Shown: positions 63,913 through 64,000 of the stretch, one piece after another
Position numbering within the stretch: the stretch's first letter is position 1
Layout of the letters: every line of letters begins with the position of its first letter
Origin: Foliimonas ilicis
GTDB lineage: Bacteria > Pseudomonadota > Alphaproteobacteria > Rhizobiales > Rhizobiaceae
Length of the DNA: 64,000 nt
NCBI RefSeq assembly: GCF_039939195.1
Contig: NZ_JBDUUH010000013.1
Coordinates: 117,558 to 181,557, forward strand
Direction: 5' to 3'
Program-made: the position numbers and the translations under genes
Notes under the pieces: generated by a model
What the model was told of the DNA's origin: nothing
What the model saw: only the letters and a program-made list of their open reading frames with translations
Database searches by the model: none

Positions 63913-64000
63913 CTACATGTTTTGCCTTTCCATAGCCAATAGGTGCTGGCTGAACATCTCCTTTGGCGTCTGGAACCCAAGGCACTTGCGCGGCGTGTCG
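63913..64000 (-). CDS. IS30-family transposase, C-terminal end (runs off right edge)
   Basis: The last 28 residues are readable: DTPRKCLGFQTPKEMFSQHL followed by LAMERQNM and TAG at 63913-63915. The motif TPRKCLGFxTPxE is the typical C-terminus of IS30 transposases. Whether the gene is intact cannot be seen. Confidence 0.78.
   Translation of the reverse strand, partial: DTPRKCLGFQTPKEMFSQHLLAMERQNM

Noticed and set aside
1..64000. CRISPR array, rRNA operon or plasmid replication genes
   Set aside because: No regularly spaced repeats, no rRNA sequence and no repABC-like or partition genes were seen anywhere in the window.

Overview
The window is GC-rich, densely coding DNA of an alphaproteobacterium, most likely Hyphomicrobiales (Brucella/Ochrobactrum, Phyllobacterium or Mesorhizobium-like). 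The clues are an FnrN-type regulator with its TTGAT-N4-ATCAA boxes, a MucR/Ros regulator, LTXXQ and RcnB periplasmic proteins, and the codon use. Many IS remnants (IS21, IS30, IS110, IS6) and broken genes (SDR, MBL-fold, dienelactone hydrolase, GGDEF, DUF3800, thioesterase) mark it as an accessory region. Whether it is a plasmid or a chromosomal island cannot be told, because no replication or partition genes are visible.

Layout. (1) 1-5.6 kb: cytochrome bd locus (cydD running off the left edge, divergent cydABX plus a hemerythrin-like gene) and a convergent fnrN. (2) 5.6-14.4 kb: sparse stretch with small hypothetical genes, PRC-barrel, AI-2E-family permease, MucR, decayed genes and long gene-poor intervals. 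(3) 14.5-17.05 kb: a degenerate IS21-family element. (4) 17.8-18.5 kb: an unrecognised membrane protein. (5) 18.8-26.4 kb, minus strand: a tightly overlapping nqrABCDEF-apbE-nqrM operon that ends in a CBS-domain gene and a Tat-exported nitroreductase-like gene. (6) 27-29.4 kb: a universal stress protein gene divergent from an acetate kinase-PduL fusion, with a perfect FNR box between them. (7) 29.8-33.4 kb: an ionotropic glutamate receptor-like channel and a membrane diguanylate cyclase. (8) 33.8-44 kb: MBL-fold pseudogene, phosphoketolase and TetR, divergent across a long perfect palindrome from an HlyD/RbbA/permease exporter and a second universal stress protein. (9) 44-48.4 kb: relics around an intact PAS-GGDEF gene. 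(10) 48.5-58.1 kb: an RND pump operon with three small coupled genes, RcnB-like and LTXXQ genes, a divergent two-component system and an exported intradiol dioxygenase-like protein. (11) 58.3-63.2 kb: heme/iron uptake (periplasmic binding protein, TonB receptor, siderophore-interacting flavoprotein). (12) 63.2-64 kb: two abutting IS30-family remnants.

The clearest theme is life at low oxygen. FnrN, cytochrome bd, Na+-NQR, the acetate kinase-PduL fusion, phosphoketolase and two universal stress proteins together would let the cell respire at very low O2 and take energy from acetyl-phosphate: phosphoketolase makes it, AckA makes ATP from it, and PduL exchanges it with acetyl-CoA. Perfect FNR boxes lie about 60 bases upstream of both cydA and the ackA-pduL start codon. 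The most unusual molecular features are a short NqrB without the flavin-attachment loop, an NqrC with SGAS instead of SGAT, the AckA-PduL fusion, a glutamate receptor-like channel, the palindrome at 38070-38113 and the small-gene leader of the RND operon.
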